Source of the DNA: Desmodus rotundus
Taxonomy: Eukaryota > Chordata > Mammalia > Chiroptera > Phyllostomidae
DNA length: 64,000 bases
Reading direction: 5' to 3'
NCBI RefSeq assembly: GCF_022682495.2
Contig: NC_071387.1
Coordinates: 196,580,143-196,644,142 of the forward strand
Positions 25,887 to 36,291 of this stretch are shown one piece after another. Positions within the stretch are counted from its first letter, which is position 1. Every line of letters begins with the position of its first letter. The translations under genes were made by a program, and so were the position numbers. The notes under the pieces were generated by a model. The model was not told where the DNA came from, made no database searches, and saw only the letters and a list, made by a program, of their open reading frames with translations.

Positions 25887-26555
25887 CAGCTTGTGCCTTG
25901 TGTAGTGCAGGGGTTGGCAGTGTTGTTGGGATGTTCTGGTTTGGGAAACTTGCGCTGTGCCTGTGTCTGTGATATCGTCTTCCCGCTGTGAAATAGAGCA
26001 AGGTGCACAGTGTAAACATTCTGTGGAAGCACCGTCTTTGTCCCTCTGTATTTTAGGGACGCCAGTCTCATAATCAGGTATTACATGGGTATGAACTCTT
26101 TCATTACTAGTGCCTGCTCCAATTTTTCAGGTCTCCGCTTTGCCAGTTTTTAACATTTAAAAAATCACAAAGTAAAAATAGTTATTTTCGTGCACAATTT
26201 TGGCCAAGTGTAAAGAATAGTATCCATTTGGCATGATCTATTTTTAAAACTTCTGCTTTTACCTTTATCTTCTTTTGCCTCTTTATTTTGACTCAGTGTA
26301 AATATTTCAATAATTTAGACAATTTTAAAAGGAAAAAATACATACTGAATTTTCTAGGTGAACAAACAACAATCGTGAATGAATGTAAATTTGTTTCTTT
26401 GTTTCACACACACACACACACACAAAGCATGTGTAGTCTCCTTCATTCTATACAGACTTACTTGTGTGTGTTTATTCCCAGGGGCTGCCCTCTGAACACC
26501 AGAAGTCTGTTACTGACTTTTAAAATGCCTGATTATAGTCATATGTTTAGTAGTC
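25887..26555. other. No gene recognised
   Basis: Moderate GC immediately after the pyrimidine tract, then AT-rich. A (CA)n run lies at 26406-26424. Confidence 0.45.
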
Positions 26556-26559
26556 TACT

Positions 26560-27700
26560 TTTAGAACTGTTTTAGATTTACAGAAAAATTGTGAAAGTAG
26601 TACAGAAAGTTCCCCACATACTTCATATCTAGTAGCCTCTATCGTAACATCATGTTAGTATGATATGTTTGTCACAATTAATAAACCAAAACCACTATAT
26701 ATTATTAAATAATTATTAGCCAAATCCCATACTTTACTCAGATTTACTTAATTTTTATGTAATGTCTTTTTTCCTTTTCAGGAACTCATTATGATACCAC
26801 ATTACATTGTGTTGCCGTGTTCCTTAGTTAGGCTCCTTTTAGTTGTGACAGATTCCCACATTTTATTAATTTTAATGACCTTGGTGTTTTTGAGAACTGT
26901 TCAGGTATTTTGCAGAATGTTCCTGAATTGATCATTGCCTGATGTTCTTATCATTAGCCTGAAGTTTGGGATTTGGGGAAGGAAGGCCACAGAAGTAGAG
27001 TGATATTTTCATTACATCGTATCAAGGGTATACACTATTGACCTAACTCGTGTGGCTAGGTTGGTTCGAAAGGTCACCACTTTAATTCCAAATCAGGCCA
27101 CCTGCCTGGGTTGCAGGTTTGGTCCTGGTGGGGGCCGTGCAGGAGGCTACCCATCAATGTGTCTCTGTTACATCAAGTTTCTCTCCCTCCTTTTCCCTCT
27201 CTCTAAAAATAAATAAATAAAATCTTTTTTAAAAGGGTATATACTATCGACAGGACTCAGCACTGTTGATGTTGACTGTGACCACTGAACTGAAGTAGCT
27301 TTTCTTGTTTTTCTGCTGTAGAGTTTTTACTGTTCTACCTTCACACTCTATACTATATTCCTTGGAAGGAAATCACTACACAGTCTGCCTTTAAGTAATG
27401 TTTTTTTTTTTCCCACTTCCTCAAGGGTAGAATACATGCACAAATTATTTGCAATTTAGCATTTATTAATATCAATAAGGCCTCATTGATATTAATTTTA
27501 AACTTTGTTATAATCCATTATTACTATATTTATTTTGATGCTCAAATTATTCCATGTTGGTGATTGGAGCTCTTTCAGTTGGTTCCTCGCTCCCTTCAAC
27601 ATCCTTGTGTGCTCTCTTTTGTGTTTGTGTTCTTGCACTTACTCGCTGGCACTACCTGATCCTCCCAACTCATACAGGTACAATTATTAGGTGTACATTT
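26560..27700 (-). mobile_element. Old L1M (M4/M5-like) 3' region, split by a SINE
   Basis: Antisense text such as TTTTAGATTTACAGAAAAAT, then TTGTCACAATTAATAAACCA, GATACCACATTACATTGTGT, GACCTTGGTGTTTTTGAGAA and, beyond the SINE, TGGTGATTGGAGCTCTTTCA. These match in order the 3' region of old L1M families. A SINE with its own duplication (27024-27251) interrupts it. No frame survives. Confidence 0.75.
27043..27232 (+). mobile_element. VES SINE with target-site duplication
   Basis: A tRNA-like head (GTGTGGCTAGGTTGGTTCG), GCCACCTGCCTGGGTTGCAG, a CT-rich middle and an AAAAATAAATAAATAAAATC tail are all present. The flanks AAGGGTATACACTATTGAC (27024-27042) and AAGGGTATATACTATCGAC (27233-27251) differ at two of 19 positions. 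Insertion into the L1M is therefore clear. It lacks the usual GCCCTGG start. Confidence 0.93.
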
Positions 27701-28536
27701 TATACTTTAGAGATTATATACATGCTTTTGTGCACTGAATACTGATAAACCTCTGTCAAGTCAAGGACTCACACATACTAAGGGTGAAACTCAAGTTAAG
27801 GAAAGTGTTTATTATCTGTACAATGAAATTCTATGAGGGCAGCATTTGTTTTACCTAGAGATACATCCCTAAATCCTAGAGAAGTGCAGGGAATATAGGT
27901 ACAATGTTGAAAATTGCCAAAAGTATGAAATTAATGTAGAGTCATTTTAAAATGTAACACTACTAGATTTTGCTCCTACTTGTATATATGGGCAAAAACC
28001 ACGGCAACAAAACACTGCCTTCGTGGAGCTCAAATTTCAGTAACTTATAGCTATTTCTTCCCATTTCTCTGAAGATCCTTTCAATTATTCATTTTTAATA
28101 TTTTAATAGAATCAATTGATCTCAATAAGGCATAGTCATAATTATGTTGATTTTTTAAGAATATGATGGCTACTCCATTTGGTAGTTGTAAACATCTTTA
28201 TACAGAAAGATATTTTAATGTTTGTTGGAATAAATTAAATGAAATACATGACACTCATTCATTGATAAAGCTTTTTTAAGAGCTAAAATTTCTTTCCATT
28301 TTGGTTTTGTTCATCTAGAAAAGTTAATTTTCTGTTCTCACTGAAGTGGTGTGTGAAACTGATTATAAATGAACTGAATTTCATAAGCCAGTGAACCTGC
28401 AATTCTTATCCAAGTTAAGTAGATATGTGGTATACAACTCACACACACGCACACACACACAAACAGTGAAACAGTATAGGTCATATATTATAGGCTTTAT
28501 ATCTAACTGGAAAAGTAGTAAATACAGATATGTATG
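27701..28536. other. No gene recognised
   Basis: AT-rich unique sequence with a (CA)n run at 28440-28461. The short frames across it are not supported. Confidence 0.5.
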
Positions 28537-28538
28537 TA

Positions 28539-29084
28539 TTGGGTTGGCCAAAAAGTCTGTATGGTTTTTTCCATAAAATAAAATACATTTTTCATTTTTA
28601 CCAATAACCTTTTTCATTTGGATATTTTGAGTATGTCAGCTACTTCCCACATGGTATAACGTTGCTTGTTCTCAATTAATGTTTTTATTTGATCACTATC
28701 AACTTCAACGGATCTACCCAACAATGGAGCTTCATCCAGCGAGAAATTTCCAGCGTGAAACTTCCCAAACTACTTTTGACACATTTGAGCAGTCACAGCA
28801 CCTTTTACATACACTGCACAAATCGTTTTTTGTGTTTCAGTGGTGTTTTTACCTTTCTTGAAATAATAAAGCATAATATGCTGAAAATGTGGCATATTTT
28901 CTTCCACCTTCAACATTAAAGGCTACACAAAAATTCACTAACTTTGATATTATGTTTTTAAATGCATGGTGATATGACAGCTATCACAATGCAACCTAAC
29001 AAAATTGAATGAAGTTAAAGACAACTAAGCACTACCAGAAAGATTTTATGGTAAAAAAATGAATGAAAGTTTTGGTCAACCTAA
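28539..29084 (-). mobile_element. Internally deleted mariner element
   Basis: The left end TTGGGTTGGCCAAAAAGTCT pairs with the right end, which reads TTAGGTTGACCAAAACTTTC when reverse-complemented. TA lies outside both ends (28537-28538, 29085-29086). The length is about 546 bp, against roughly 1.3 kb for a complete mariner. Only the N-terminal DNA-binding part of the transposase remains, in minus orientation. The catalytic domain is gone, so it is non-autonomous. Confidence 0.93.
28614..28874 (-). pseudogene. Mariner transposase N-terminal remnant
   Basis: The minus-strand frame begins MLYYFKKGKNTTETQK, continues ICAVYVKGAVTAQMCQK, meets a TAG stop, then resumes in frame as FGKFHAGNFSLDEAP and ends near ADILKISK. 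This is the helix-turn-helix DNA-binding region of mariner transposases, including the SVEVDSDQIKTLIE segment. The DDD catalytic domain is not encoded. The premature stop and the deletion make it inactive. Confidence 0.9.
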
Positions 29085-29114
29085 TATATAAAATAGCAAT
29101 GAAGGGATAAAGTA

Positions 29115-29391
29115 CAGTTTAGACTGAATTGTGGCCCCTCACAAAATCACATATTAAAGTCCTAACCCTAAATGTGACTGCATTTGGATATAGGACCTTT
29201 AAGGTGGTCATTAACCCTGCAGGGGGTTAGAAGTGTCAGGGAGGAACCAGTCCCGCCAATACTTGGCTTCAGACATCTATCTTCCAGAGCTGTGAGAAAA
29301 CAGATGTCCATTGTTTAAATCACCCCGTCTGTGGTATTGTGTTACATGGTATTCTGCCATTTTGTTATGGCAGCCCTAGCAGACTAGCACA
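29115..29391 (+). mobile_element. MLT1-type MaLR LTR, internally shortened
   Basis: Sense-orientation markers are GACTGAATTGTGGCCCCTCA, AAAGTCCTAACCCTAAATGT, GACTGCATTTGGATATAGGA and, at the end, TTGTTATGGCAGCCCTAGCA then GACTAGCACA. The middle is short compared with a complete MLT1 LTR, so part is deleted. It lies 30 bp from the mariner. Confidence 0.85.
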
Positions 29392-32130
29392 ATTACCCAC
29401 ATCCAAAAAGCACAAGCAAGAAACCCCCTCCACAAAACTTGTTCAATGCTAGCGTATGTAGAAAGGTGGTTTCAGATACTTAATAGTTTTAGGGTTTGTG
29501 CATTCGGGTGTTCTTAAAAGTACACCTCATGTGATATTTTTATATAGATGTATATATACACATATGTATTTATACGAAGTACATTAAAATCAGCAATATG
29601 TATGTTTTATTTTGTATAGTGAAGAATGAATATAATTTGCTTTGTAGGTGTTACGCAAAAGAGCCAAAGATATATACATATATGAATATAGATATATATA
29701 TGTGTGTATATATAGTAGTGCTTTGTGTACTCACACACACACACACAGAGATATTGTGACCTCAGTGTCATTTACTTCTTCACGGCAGCCTAGGACTGTT
29801 AACCCAAATGCCTGCTAGTACTAAACTCAGATTCTCACATATCCATATGTATTAAATATAGCCATATGTGAACAGAAGTTTTTCAGGAGAGTGAAACTAT
29901 GCTATACAATATTGTACTGGTGAATACATGATAATTTGCATTTGTTAAAACTTACAGAGATTGACAGCACAAAGAGGGAACCTTAATATACACCAATTTT
30001 TTAAAGATCATATAGAAGGTTGGGAGAATTCCACAATGTAAGTGGATGGGGTGGGGAATTAAACATAGACCTAAGTAACTTTGGAAATAAGCAGAGGCTG
30101 AAAAATAAAACAAAAATAAGCTATACATACACACTGTAAAAATGTACTAAACACATACTTTGTTAAGAGGAAATATGTCAGCTAATACATTCACTTGAAT
30201 TATAGAATACATCATTGACGTTCCCAGCCTCTGACTAAGCTGATACTCAGTAACACACCCTGGATTATCACATATCACCTTTGAAGTCAGTAAAACATGC
30301 ATGTCTCAGGCAGATGTTTAAGACTTTTCTTATGATTTCACATACACTGATCTCAGGGACAAATATTCCTAAAACAGGATTTGAAAAATGGGTTAAAACT
30401 GTGTTGGGTATTTACTTCGGCGTTGCCTGCAGTCAACTTGCAGGCCCTCTTAAGACTCACAATGTACACTTATTACAGCTGACGGTTCAAGCAGCTGTGC
30501 TAGCAGTGGAGGTGCTGAGCAGAGCTGAGTGGAGGAACCCTGCAGAGATTGGTTGGAACCCAGATCCTATTCATTAAAACCAATGGCAAATGTAAAGCAA
30601 ATAAGAGGTGACAAAGCTTGCAAAGATATTCACTGTTTGTTTTCCCAGGTGTGAGCTGATTGTCAGGAGTCGCCTCTCTGTCGTGCGTTCGCCAACACAG
30701 CATGCATCAGAAGTGTTATTAATAAATGTTTTCACCCTCACTGTTCAGCCTATTCTAATAGACAGTTAAATACAGTTTTGGGGTTCGCAGCTTGTCATCC
30801 TCATTTGTCTATACCTGTGGCAAAGAATACGTAATAAGATTCTCTCAGCGTTCTCTGCACATAAACTAAGATGACAAGTGCTATGTTTCACTGACTGAGC
30901 AGGGACCCAGCTGGCATGCTGTGGATATTCAATACGAGGGTTGGATTGTTTTAAATGTTAATGATAACGGTGAATGAGTTAAATATTTTAAAGTAGCGTA
31001 TACACTACAGTGAAATGAACTGCATGAGTTAAAAACATGCACATCACACATACTTTGATCCTATTAATTTTAGAATTTATGTTATGTTTACAGATTTATA
31101 CATCAGTTTGGATTTTTTTCTATCTGAATAAAGTTAAATTAAATCAAACTATAATAAAAATACTATGGTTTACAATTGGGATAAGCTTTCTCAGCAGGCA
31201 GAGGGAAGGAAAATGATTGACTCATCCTTCATTTTCTTACATGCATATAAGAAAATCACTTTATTTTGACGTGCCTTGGTATTAAAATTAGCATTATAAT
31301 ATATGCATTGTAATCTAATTTTCATACTACATGATCAGGATTTAAATAAAAGTTACAAGAATTGCATTAATATAGTTGTATGGTACTCTAAATAAACACC
31401 AAGTGTGGGCTCTGATGAGCCCAAGAAAGCCTGTTATCTGGCTTATATCTGCTTCAAAAAGACTTCCATTTCCAAAATGCTTCATCATTAAACCTGTTCA
31501 GATGCAAGTGTGCCCACGCCCTTTAATAGAGGACTCCAATAATCATTGCTTCATATATTGGCAAATTATAATTTATAATTAATACAAATTTAATAAATGG
31601 ACAATGATTAATCTAATATCAAGCAGGATGGGTGTAATTATGCTGTGACAATTTATAATCACAAAGTCTACTTTGCATAACACAACCAAAATATATTTCT
31701 TGCTAGTTAAACATTTTTATTGTGATACTGCAGGGACGTCCTGTTTATAAACTGTCACTCAGGAATCTAAGGTGATAGAGGTTTAATCTTAACAGTTTTC
31801 CATATCCATTGCAGTAGTGAGAAGGCTACATGGGAAGATGCATCTGGATTTCAAACTTTCCGACTGGAAATCCACATAATACTTCTGTCCACATTTCATT
31901 AGCCATTGCAAGTCACATGGCAATGCTTATCTGAAAGATAATGGGAAAGGAATAGATCTGGAATGATTTTCAACACCAGTTATGATTGCTACCATTACTG
32001 AGGCATTTTGTCAGCACAACTCATAGGCATACTTACATTAAATTTAGCCTAGCCTGCAGCCCCCACTGAGTTGGAGCTCCTGAAAATCAAACTTATTACA
32101 TGGTAAAGATTATAGGGTCAACACTCTACA
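29392..32130. other. No gene recognised; mostly unique-looking
   Basis: Contains a TA/TG/CA microsatellite at 29671-29747 and a moderately GC-rich patch at 30420-30700 with a 98-codon frame of no recognisable identity. The block 31370-31720 is non-repetitive and dense in TAAT-type motifs; see findings. Confidence 0.5.
29671..29747. repeat. Mixed TA/TG/CA microsatellite
   Basis: Alternating TATATA, TGTGTG and a terminal (CA)8 run, broken by short unique bases. Confidence 0.9.
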
Positions 32131-32322
32131 CAGGGCTGGCCAGCGAATGTTTCTATAAATAAAGTTTTATGGGAATCAGCCATGCCCATTCATTTATGTA
32201 TTTCTCATGGCTGCTTGTATACTACAACAGAAGAGTTACATAGCTGCAACAATTTCCACATAGTCTGCAAAACTATAACATTCACCGTTTAGTGTTTTAA
32301 AGAAAAAGTTTGCTGACAACTG
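32131..32322 (-). mobile_element. MER5A-like hAT (Charlie) element
   Basis: The reverse complement reads CAGTTGTCAGCAAACTTTTT and later GGGCATGGCTGATTCCCATA then AAACTTTATTTATAG, ending in CCAGCCCTG. This is the MER5A order of markers. About 190 bp with no coding sequence, as usual for this old MITE. The flanking 8 bp do not match, so the duplication has decayed. Confidence 0.85.
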
Positions 32323-32640
32323 GTATAAGTGCATGTATGACGGATGATGATGGCTTTATTTTTGTTTCTCCCTTAATTTTTCTTGTAGTAGTGCCTGTCA
32401 CTGATGTAATATTGGGCATGTGAAAATTCAAAAAGGCCCTCACTTATTAATTAACAAGGGTGAAAAGCTCCAATTCATATTTACCACTAGGGATTACTGA
32501 GAAAGGTAGAGTTTGCAACTGGGAAGGGGTAATATAAAGCCAAGCATGGCAACGCTTTTCTTTGTAAATGGTATTTTTATATAAATGTTTGGTATATTTC
32601 TAATTTTTAAAAAATATATATTATTAATAGGTTTTATTCC
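32323..32640. other. Short unassigned gap
   Basis: AT-rich sequence, no feature supported. Confidence 0.5.
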
Positions 32641-33827
32641 TTTTTTTCTATTGTGGCAAAATATACCCAAATCAAAATCCACCTTCTCACCATTTCCATC
32701 AAGCACACCCACATTGCTGTGCAACCATCACCACTATCTCCAGAACCCCTCCACCTTGCCCAGCTGAGACTCTGTACCTGTTCAATACCAAATCCCAGTC
32801 CCCCCGCAACAACCCCCAGTAACTACTACTCACTATCTGTTTCTATAAAACTCACCACCCTGGGCAATCCCACCCAAGTACAATCATACAATATTTATCC
32901 TTCTACAACTGGCCTACTTCATCTAGGTTCGTTGATGCCCTAGCATATGCCAGGATTTCCTTTCTTTTCCAGCCCAAACAATAACCCACAGTTTGCATAG
33001 ACCACGTTCTCTTTGTCCTCCCACCCGTGAGCTCCTGGGTTGCCTTTCACTCCCTGGCTACTGTGAAACCTGCTGCCATGAACACGGGCGTACAGTACCT
33101 TTTCACGCCCTCACTCCCACCTCCTTCGGGAACATACCTAGAAGCAGAGCTGCTGAATCCATGAACAGTTTTTGAGGAATAGACACGCCATCCTCCAGAG
33201 CCACCATGCCATTTCATATGGCTATTGGCAATGAGCAAGGACCCTAACCTCTCCATATCTTTGCCACCACCTACCTTTTTTTTTTTTTTGACAACATGGT
33301 CTTGGTCTAAATTTCTCTGAAGATTAGTGATGTTTAACATCCTTTTATATGGTCGTGGGCTACCTATATAGCCTCCCCGGAGATGTGTCCACTCAAATCC
33401 TCTATACTTTAATTGGTCTGCCTTTACTTTTTATTGTTGAGATGTAGAAGATATTTGTATATTCTGGATAGCAATCTCTTATTAGATATATAATTTGAAA
33501 ATATTTTTACATAGTCCATGGATTGTATTTTCACTGTTCATAGTATCTTTTGATTCACAAGAATGTTTAATTTTGATGGAGTAAAATTTATCTAATTTTC
33601 TCTCATTGCCTGTGATTTTAGTGTCACATCTGATAAAGCACTGTCAAATCCAACATCATAATAATTTGCCTCTAGGTTTTCCTCTAAGAGTTAGATAGTT
33701 TTAAAACTTATATTTAGGTCTTTGGTTTATTTTCAGTGAATTTTTTTGTATTATGTTTAGTAGGCATCCAAAGTTATTTTTTATTTATTCTTTGCATGTG
33801 AATATCTAACTCTTCCAAAACATTCTA

Positions 33828-34380
33828 CTGAAACACCAATCCAAAAGAACCTGTGCACCCCAATGTTCATAGCAGCACAATTTACAATAGCCAAGTACTG
33901 GAAGCAACCTAAGTGCCCATCAGCAAACGAGTGGATCCAAAAACTATGGTATATTTACACAGTGGAATTCTACGCAGCAGAGAGAAAGAAGGAGCTTATA
34001 CCCTTTGCAACAGGATGGACGGAACTGGAGAGCATCATGTTAAGTGAAATAAGCCAGACGGTGAGGGGCAAATACCATATGATCTCACCTTTAACTGGAA
34101 CATAATAAATAGAAATAAAAAAGGAAACAAAATATAACCAGAGACATTGAAGTTAAGAACAATCTAACAATGGACAGGGGGGAGTGGGGAGGGGACAGTG
34201 AGGAAAGGGGATTACAGGAACTACTATAAAGGACACATGGACAAAATCAAGGGGGAGGGTGGAAGTGGAGGAGGGACGGGGGTTTGGCTGGGGTGGGGTG
34301 GAGGGATGAGGAGAAAAACCACACAACTGTAATTGAATAACAATAAAAAATTAAAATTAAAAAAGAAAGAAAGAAAGAAA
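33828..34380 (+). mobile_element. Young L1 3' end nested in L1M
   Basis: Sense L1 starts at about GAAACACCAATCCAAAAGAA, covers the last part of ORF2 and the complete G-rich 3' UTR (GGTTTGGCTGGGGTGGGGTG), and ends in AATAAAAAATTAAAATTAAA plus AAAG units. The antisense L1M text resumes immediately on the right (TTTTCCCATTGAATGGTCTT), proving nesting. Bases on either side are too A-rich to define the duplication. Confidence 0.92.
33863..34105 (+). pseudogene. L1 ORF2 C-terminal 80 codons, uninterrupted
   Basis: An uninterrupted frame starts [20 protein letters not shown] and ends MISPLTGT before a TAA stop. It contains the NEWIQKLWYIYTVEFYAA stretch typical of the extreme C-terminus of L1 ORF2. 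All upstream domains are missing by 5' truncation. The lack of stops suggests a recent insertion. Confidence 0.9.
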
Positions 34381-35649
34381 GCTTTGTTCTTTTCCCATTG
34401 AATGGTCTTGACATCCTTGTCAAAATAAAGTTGACCATGTATGTGGCAGCTCACTTCTGGGCTTTTTATTGTATTGCATTGATCGTATGTCAGGATGACA
34501 CTGTTTAATACTCAGTTTAATACTCTGTTTAATACAGCTTTATAGTAAGTTTTCAAATGAGAGAATCTGAGACCTTCATCTTTGTTCTTGTTCAAGATTA
34601 TTTTATTACTCGATGTCCCTTTAAATTCCATATAAATTTTAGAATAAATTTTCCTAAAAATTTAATCATGATTGTACTGTATCTGTAGCTTGCTCTGGGT
34701 AGTGTTGACATTTTAACAGTATTAAATTTTCCATCAGTAAACATGGACCTCTTTCCATTTATATGTCTTCCTTAATTTGTTGAGTTTCAGTGCATATATT
34801 TTTTGCTTCCTTGGTTGAGTTTATTCTTATGTATTTTATTCATTTTGAAGCTGTTAAAAATTAAATGATAGTCTTAATTTTGTTTTGATTATTCATTTTC
34901 AGAATATAAAAATGCAATTCATCTGTTAATTTTTATCTAATATTAGTTGAATTAATTTATTCTATTATTTTCTTTTGAATTGAATTATTTGGGTTTTCTA
35001 CATCTCCATAATATGTCATCTGTGAACAGAAATAATTTTACCTCTTCTTTTATGTTTTAAATCCTTTTTGTGTATTTTTCTCATCTCATTGCTACAGTTG
35101 ACTTCTAGTACTATGCTGAATAGAAGTGGTAAAACAGAGCTTCTTTACCTTGTTCTTTACATTGGAGGAAAATATTTAAGTCTTTCATAAGTGAGCATGA
35201 TGTTAGGTGTGGGCTTTTCATATATGACCTTTATTATGTTGTAATTTTCTTTTGTTCTTTGTTTTTTGCATGCTATTACCATGAAAAAGTGTTGAATTTT
35301 GTCAAATGTTCTTTCTCCATCAATTGAGATGATCATGTATTTTTTTCCTCCCTTCCTTCTCTTAACATGGTATATTACATTGGTTGATTGTTGCATTCCC
35401 AAAATAAATTGAACTATCCTTGCATTCCCAAAATAAATCCCACTTGGTCGTGCTGTAAATAGATACAAAGTTTATGGAGAAAAAAAAATAAATACTTTTC
35501 AATTAAAAATTTTTCAAATATTCACAAAAAGAGAAAGGTCAATAACTTACAGATTCATCATCTAGTTTTAACTAACCCCAAATCAGTTATTTTAACATAG
35601 TTTTTTGAAAGTTATTTAAATTTGATCACTTATTCTTCAATTATGATGA

Positions 35650-36291
35650 AAAATTCATTTTTATATTTATTCACGTATATTTTTATGCTGTTACAGTTGT
35701 TCCTGCTTTTTCTCCCTTTCCCCATCTCCACCATGTCCCATCCTCTCCTCTCCCTAAGCAAACCCCCATATTGCTGGTTGTTATCCGTGTCCATGGGTTA
35801 TGCACACACATTCTTTGGTTAATCTCTTTATCATCTTTCTCCAGTTCTCCCCTCCCCTTTGGCAGCTGACAGTCTGTTTCATGTATCTAATCTTCTGTTA
35901 CTACCAGTAACTATTTTGTTAGTTAGTATATTGTGTTCATTAGGTTCTACATATAAATAAGATCATGTGGTATTTGTCTTTTACTGACTGGCTTAATTCA
36001 TAATATTCATAATATTCATAATTCATATAATTCATAATATTCTCCAGATCTATCCATGTTGTTGCAAAATATAAGGGTTTCTTCTTTTTTACTGCTGCAT
36101 AGTATTCCATTTTATAAATGTACTACATGTTTCCCCCACCACCCCACTCATCTACTGATGGGTACTTTAAACTGTTTCCAAATCTTGCTGAGTCTAAAGA
36201 TAGTTCAATTTTTAATTTTTTGAGGATACTCCACATTGTTTTTCACAATAGCTGTTGGTGGGAATGCAGTCTGGTGTAAAATCCATTTTTA
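35650..36291 (-). mobile_element. L1 with inverted 5' tip and target-site duplication
   Basis: Duplications AAAATTCATTTTTA (35650-35663) and AAAATCCATTTTTA (36278-36291) differ at one of 14 positions. Between them lie the antisense L1 3' UTR and ORF2 C-terminus, up to TTTTTCACAATAG. The last 25 bp (CTGTTGGTGGGAATGCAGTC then TGGTG, 36252-36276) are in the opposite orientation. That is a 5' inversion produced by twin priming. Frames are broken, so it is older than the copy at 33828. Confidence 0.92.
35996..36043. repeat. ATTCATAAT tandem repeat in L1
   Basis: Several imperfect copies of an ATTCATAAT unit replace the single copy expected in the ORF2 region near the TTCATAATATTCTCCAG segment. 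A local slippage expansion inside the element. Confidence 0.85.

Larger units (their letters stand above)
32641..35466 (-). mobile_element. Old L1M, ORF2 and 3' UTR, antisense
   Basis: Starts with the antisense 3' region (TATTGTGGCAAAATATACCC, TTGCTGTGCAACCATCACCA), then antisense ORF2 C-terminus (CTTGGTCTAAATTTCTCTGA, ATTCTGGATAGCAATCTCTT), and ends in reverse transcriptase (TTGCATTCCCAAAATAAATC then CCACTTGG). A young plus-strand L1 interrupts it at about 33828-34380. Frames are destroyed. It covers roughly the last 2.2 kb of an L1M. Confidence 0.9.

Noticed and set aside
25667..26071. 134-codon minus-strand frame and overlapping plus-strand frames
   Set aside because: They are produced by the CCCT/CCTT tract (GGRE and SLPP repeats) and overlap on both strands.
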